Shown: piece after piece, positions 62,644 through 64,000 of the stretch | Numbering within the stretch: position 1 is the stretch's first letter | Layout: each line of letters begins with the position of its first letter | From: Roseibacterium elongatum DSM 19469 | GTDB taxonomy: Bacteria; Pseudomonadota; Alphaproteobacteria; Rhodobacterales; Rhodobacteraceae | Assembly: GCF_000590925.1 (NCBI RefSeq) | Contig: NZ_CP004372.1 | Coordinates: 3,491,110 to 3,555,109, forward strand | Direction of reading: 5' to 3' | Length of the DNA: 64,000 bases | Notes under the pieces: model-generated | Seen by the model: the letters and a program-made list of their open reading frames with translations, nothing else | The model's database searches: none | Told to the model about the DNA's origin: nothing | Translations under genes and position numbers: made by a program

Positions 62644-63510
62644 ATGCACGTTCTCATCGCCGGCGCGACCGGCTATCTGGGGCGCTTTCTCTGCGCCGAA
62701 TATGCAAGACGCGGACATCACGTCACTGCGCTTGTCCGCAACACTGCGCGCGCCGAGGGCTTGGCAGACCTGCTGCTCAAGGCCGAAGCGACACGGCCAG
62801 ATACGCTGTGCGGCGTCATGGATGGCGTGGACCTCGTCGTGTCATCCTTGGGCATCACGCGGCAGGCGGACGGGGTCGGATACTGGGATGTCGACTATCA
62901 GGCAAACCTGAACCTGATGCGCGAGGCCGAAGCCGCCGGTGTAAAACGCTTTGCATATGTGCATGTCCTACAGGCCGAGGCGATGGCGGGCGTGCCGCTG
63001 GTCGACGCCAAGGCCGCTTTCGTGACCGCTCTGCAAGCCTCTGACATGCCTGCGACGGTGATCGCGCCAAGCGGCTACTTCTCGGATATGAGCGAGATCC
63101 TGTCGATGGCGCGGGCGGGGCGCGTCTGGCTGTTCGGGGACGGAACGCAGCACCTGAACCCCATCCACGGGGCCGATCTGGCGGCGGCTATCGCCGATGC
63201 GACCGACGCGGGGCGGGGCTGGGTGGAAATCGGCGGCCCAGACGTGATGACTCAGAACCAGATCGCGCGCGCGGCCTTCGCCGCCCTCGGCAAGCAGCCA
63301 CGCATCACGTACCTGCCGGACGCCCTGCGCAGAACCGCGCTCGCCGTTCTGCCGATCCTGCCGCGGCGCGCAAGCGGGCCCGCACGGTTCTTCTTGACGG
63401 CGCTGGGTATGGACATGGTCGCACCCCGGTTCGGCACACGGCGCCTTGCCGATCACTTTGCAGGCCTCGCCGCCGAAGCCCCACGCCAAGAAAAAGGATC
63501 CCGCACATGA
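62644..63510 (+). CDS. NAD(P)-binding NmrA/SDR-like protein
   Basis: A 288-residue Rossmann protein starting MHVLIAGATGYLGRFLCAEYARRGHHV (GxTGxxG). It shares the atypical SDR/NmrA layout (VSSLGITRQ, AGVKRFAYVHVL, GYFSDMSEIL) without the YxxxK pair in normal position. Members act as redox sensors, epimerase-like enzymes or isoflavone-reductase relatives. Its stop overlaps the next start (ATGA). Function not predictable. Confidence 0.82.
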   Translation: MHVLIAGATGYLGRFLCAEYARRGHHVTALVRNTARAEGLADLLLKAEATRPDTLCGVMDGVDLVVSSLGITRQADGVGYWDVDYQANLNLMREAEAAGVKRFAYVHVLQAEAMAGVPLVDAKAAFVTALQASDMPATVIAPSGYFSDMSEILSMARAGRVWLFGDGTQHLNPIHGADLAAAIADATDAGRGWVEIGGPDVMTQNQIARAAFAALGKQPRITYLPDALRRTALAVLPILPRRASGPARFFLTALGMDMVAPRFGTRRLADHFAGLAAEAPRQEKGSRT

Positions 63511-63950
63511 CACTTCGCACAGCCGGCGGCCTTGCCGCCCTGATCTGCGCCGCAACCTACCTGGTGGGGTTCGCTCTGCTTGTCACCGTGCTGGCCCCGC
63601 TGGGCTTTGGAGCTGACGAGGTCGACGCCACGGCGGTCGCCAATTTCATCGCCGAGCGCCCGGGCGTGATGATCGCCTAGAACACAACGATCTACATCGT
63701 GAGTGCTCTGGCATTCGTTGTCCTGGTCGTTGCGCTGCAGCGCCAAATCTCTCCAGTCATGCCTGACGCGGCCGCCCTGACCGGGGCGATCGGCCTAATC
63801 TGGGCCACCCTCGTCCTTGGTGCCGGAATGATCGCCAATGTCGCGGTCGAGCGCACCCTCGCAGTCGCCGCCGACCCAGAGGCGGCGGCCGCCCTATGGC
63901 AGACGCTCCACGCGGTTGAACTCGGCCTTGGCGGCGGCAACGTGACCTGA
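63507..63950 (+). pseudogene. Membrane protein with in-frame amber codon (DUF4386-like)
   Basis: Starts MTLRTAGGLAALICAATYLVGFALL and continues hydrophobically, but a TAG at 63678-63680 interrupts it. A Trp codon (TGG) would fit there, since MIA-x-NTTIYIVSALAFVVLVV reads on in frame. The frame ends at 63950 after LGGGNVT, shorter than I would expect for the family, so a second lesion is possible. Window end, with a GAAGGAGA site at the last bases for another gene. Confidence 0.65.
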
Positions 63951-64000
63951 GACCCGTTTCCTCATCCATTTTGAGGTAGAGTCCGTCCCAACGAAGGAGA

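Overview
The window is GC-rich chromosomal DNA that reads as a marine alphaproteobacterium of the Rhodobacteraceae (Roseobacter group). Supporting signs are a DmdC-like acyl-CoA dehydrogenase and a DmdB-like ligase, a Hint-domain protein, a propionyl-CoA synthetase, MerR regulators with LiuR-like operators, and many overlapping stop/start junctions. Assignment is from family recognition only; no searches were run.

Layout. 0.1-6 kb: DUF952 protein, pyrD, an ArsC-like protein, a frameshifted MATE exporter, two overlapping hotdog thioesterases, a small MerR regulator and a GT61 glycosyltransferase. 6-17 kb: fatty-acid-type beta-oxidation (MerR regulator, acyl-CoA dehydrogenase, glutathione S-transferase-like protein, thiolase, two NTF2-like paralogues, FadJ-type enzyme), then a Hint-domain protein and an acyl-CoA synthetase. 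17-24 kb: a dead M48-like membrane protein, a secreted protein and a tightly overlapped nucleoside-salvage operon cdd-deoA-deoB-(52-aa membrane ORF)-add-upp. 24-40 kb: prpE, an outer-membrane barrel, maeB, nadK (broken by one base in this sequence), glyA, a desaturase, a membrane NYN RNase, a TetR regulator, hom, a ceramidase-like protein, glpX, recJ and tRNA-Glu.

40-44 kb is a scarred mobile region directly downstream of tRNA-Glu. It holds an IS5-family fragment, a complete-ended IS3-family element whose orfB carries five short hairpin or inverted inserts, another IS3 fragment, and a heavy-metal locus (intact MerR regulator with two operators) whose permease and YnfA-like gene are both truncated.

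44-59.3 kb is a divergent catabolic locus. Leftward: a regulator that fuses a winged helix to a solute-binding-protein domain, an SDR, an M24 protein lacking one metal ligand, E1 alpha and E1 beta of an acetoin-type 2-oxo/acyloin dehydrogenase, a double-lipoyl scaffold with a dead acyltransferase domain, an aldehyde dehydrogenase, and a separate lipoyl-less E2 core. Rightward: a ribose-class importer (binding protein, two permeases, ATPase) with a second SDR. The likely logic is import of a polyol or hydroxyketone, oxidation by the SDRs, thiolytic cleavage by the TPP/lipoyl complex to acyl-CoA plus an aldehyde, and oxidation of that aldehyde. The substrate is unknown, and no E3 subunit lies in the locus.

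59.5-64 kb: alpha/beta hydrolase, divergent AraC regulator, small lipoprotein and membrane genes, an NmrA-like protein and a membrane pseudogene with an in-frame amber codon.

Four single-base frameshifts (MATE, nadK, an NTF2-like paralogue, the truncated permease) need checking against reads before they are believed. nadK is normally essential, so at least that one is probably a sequence error.
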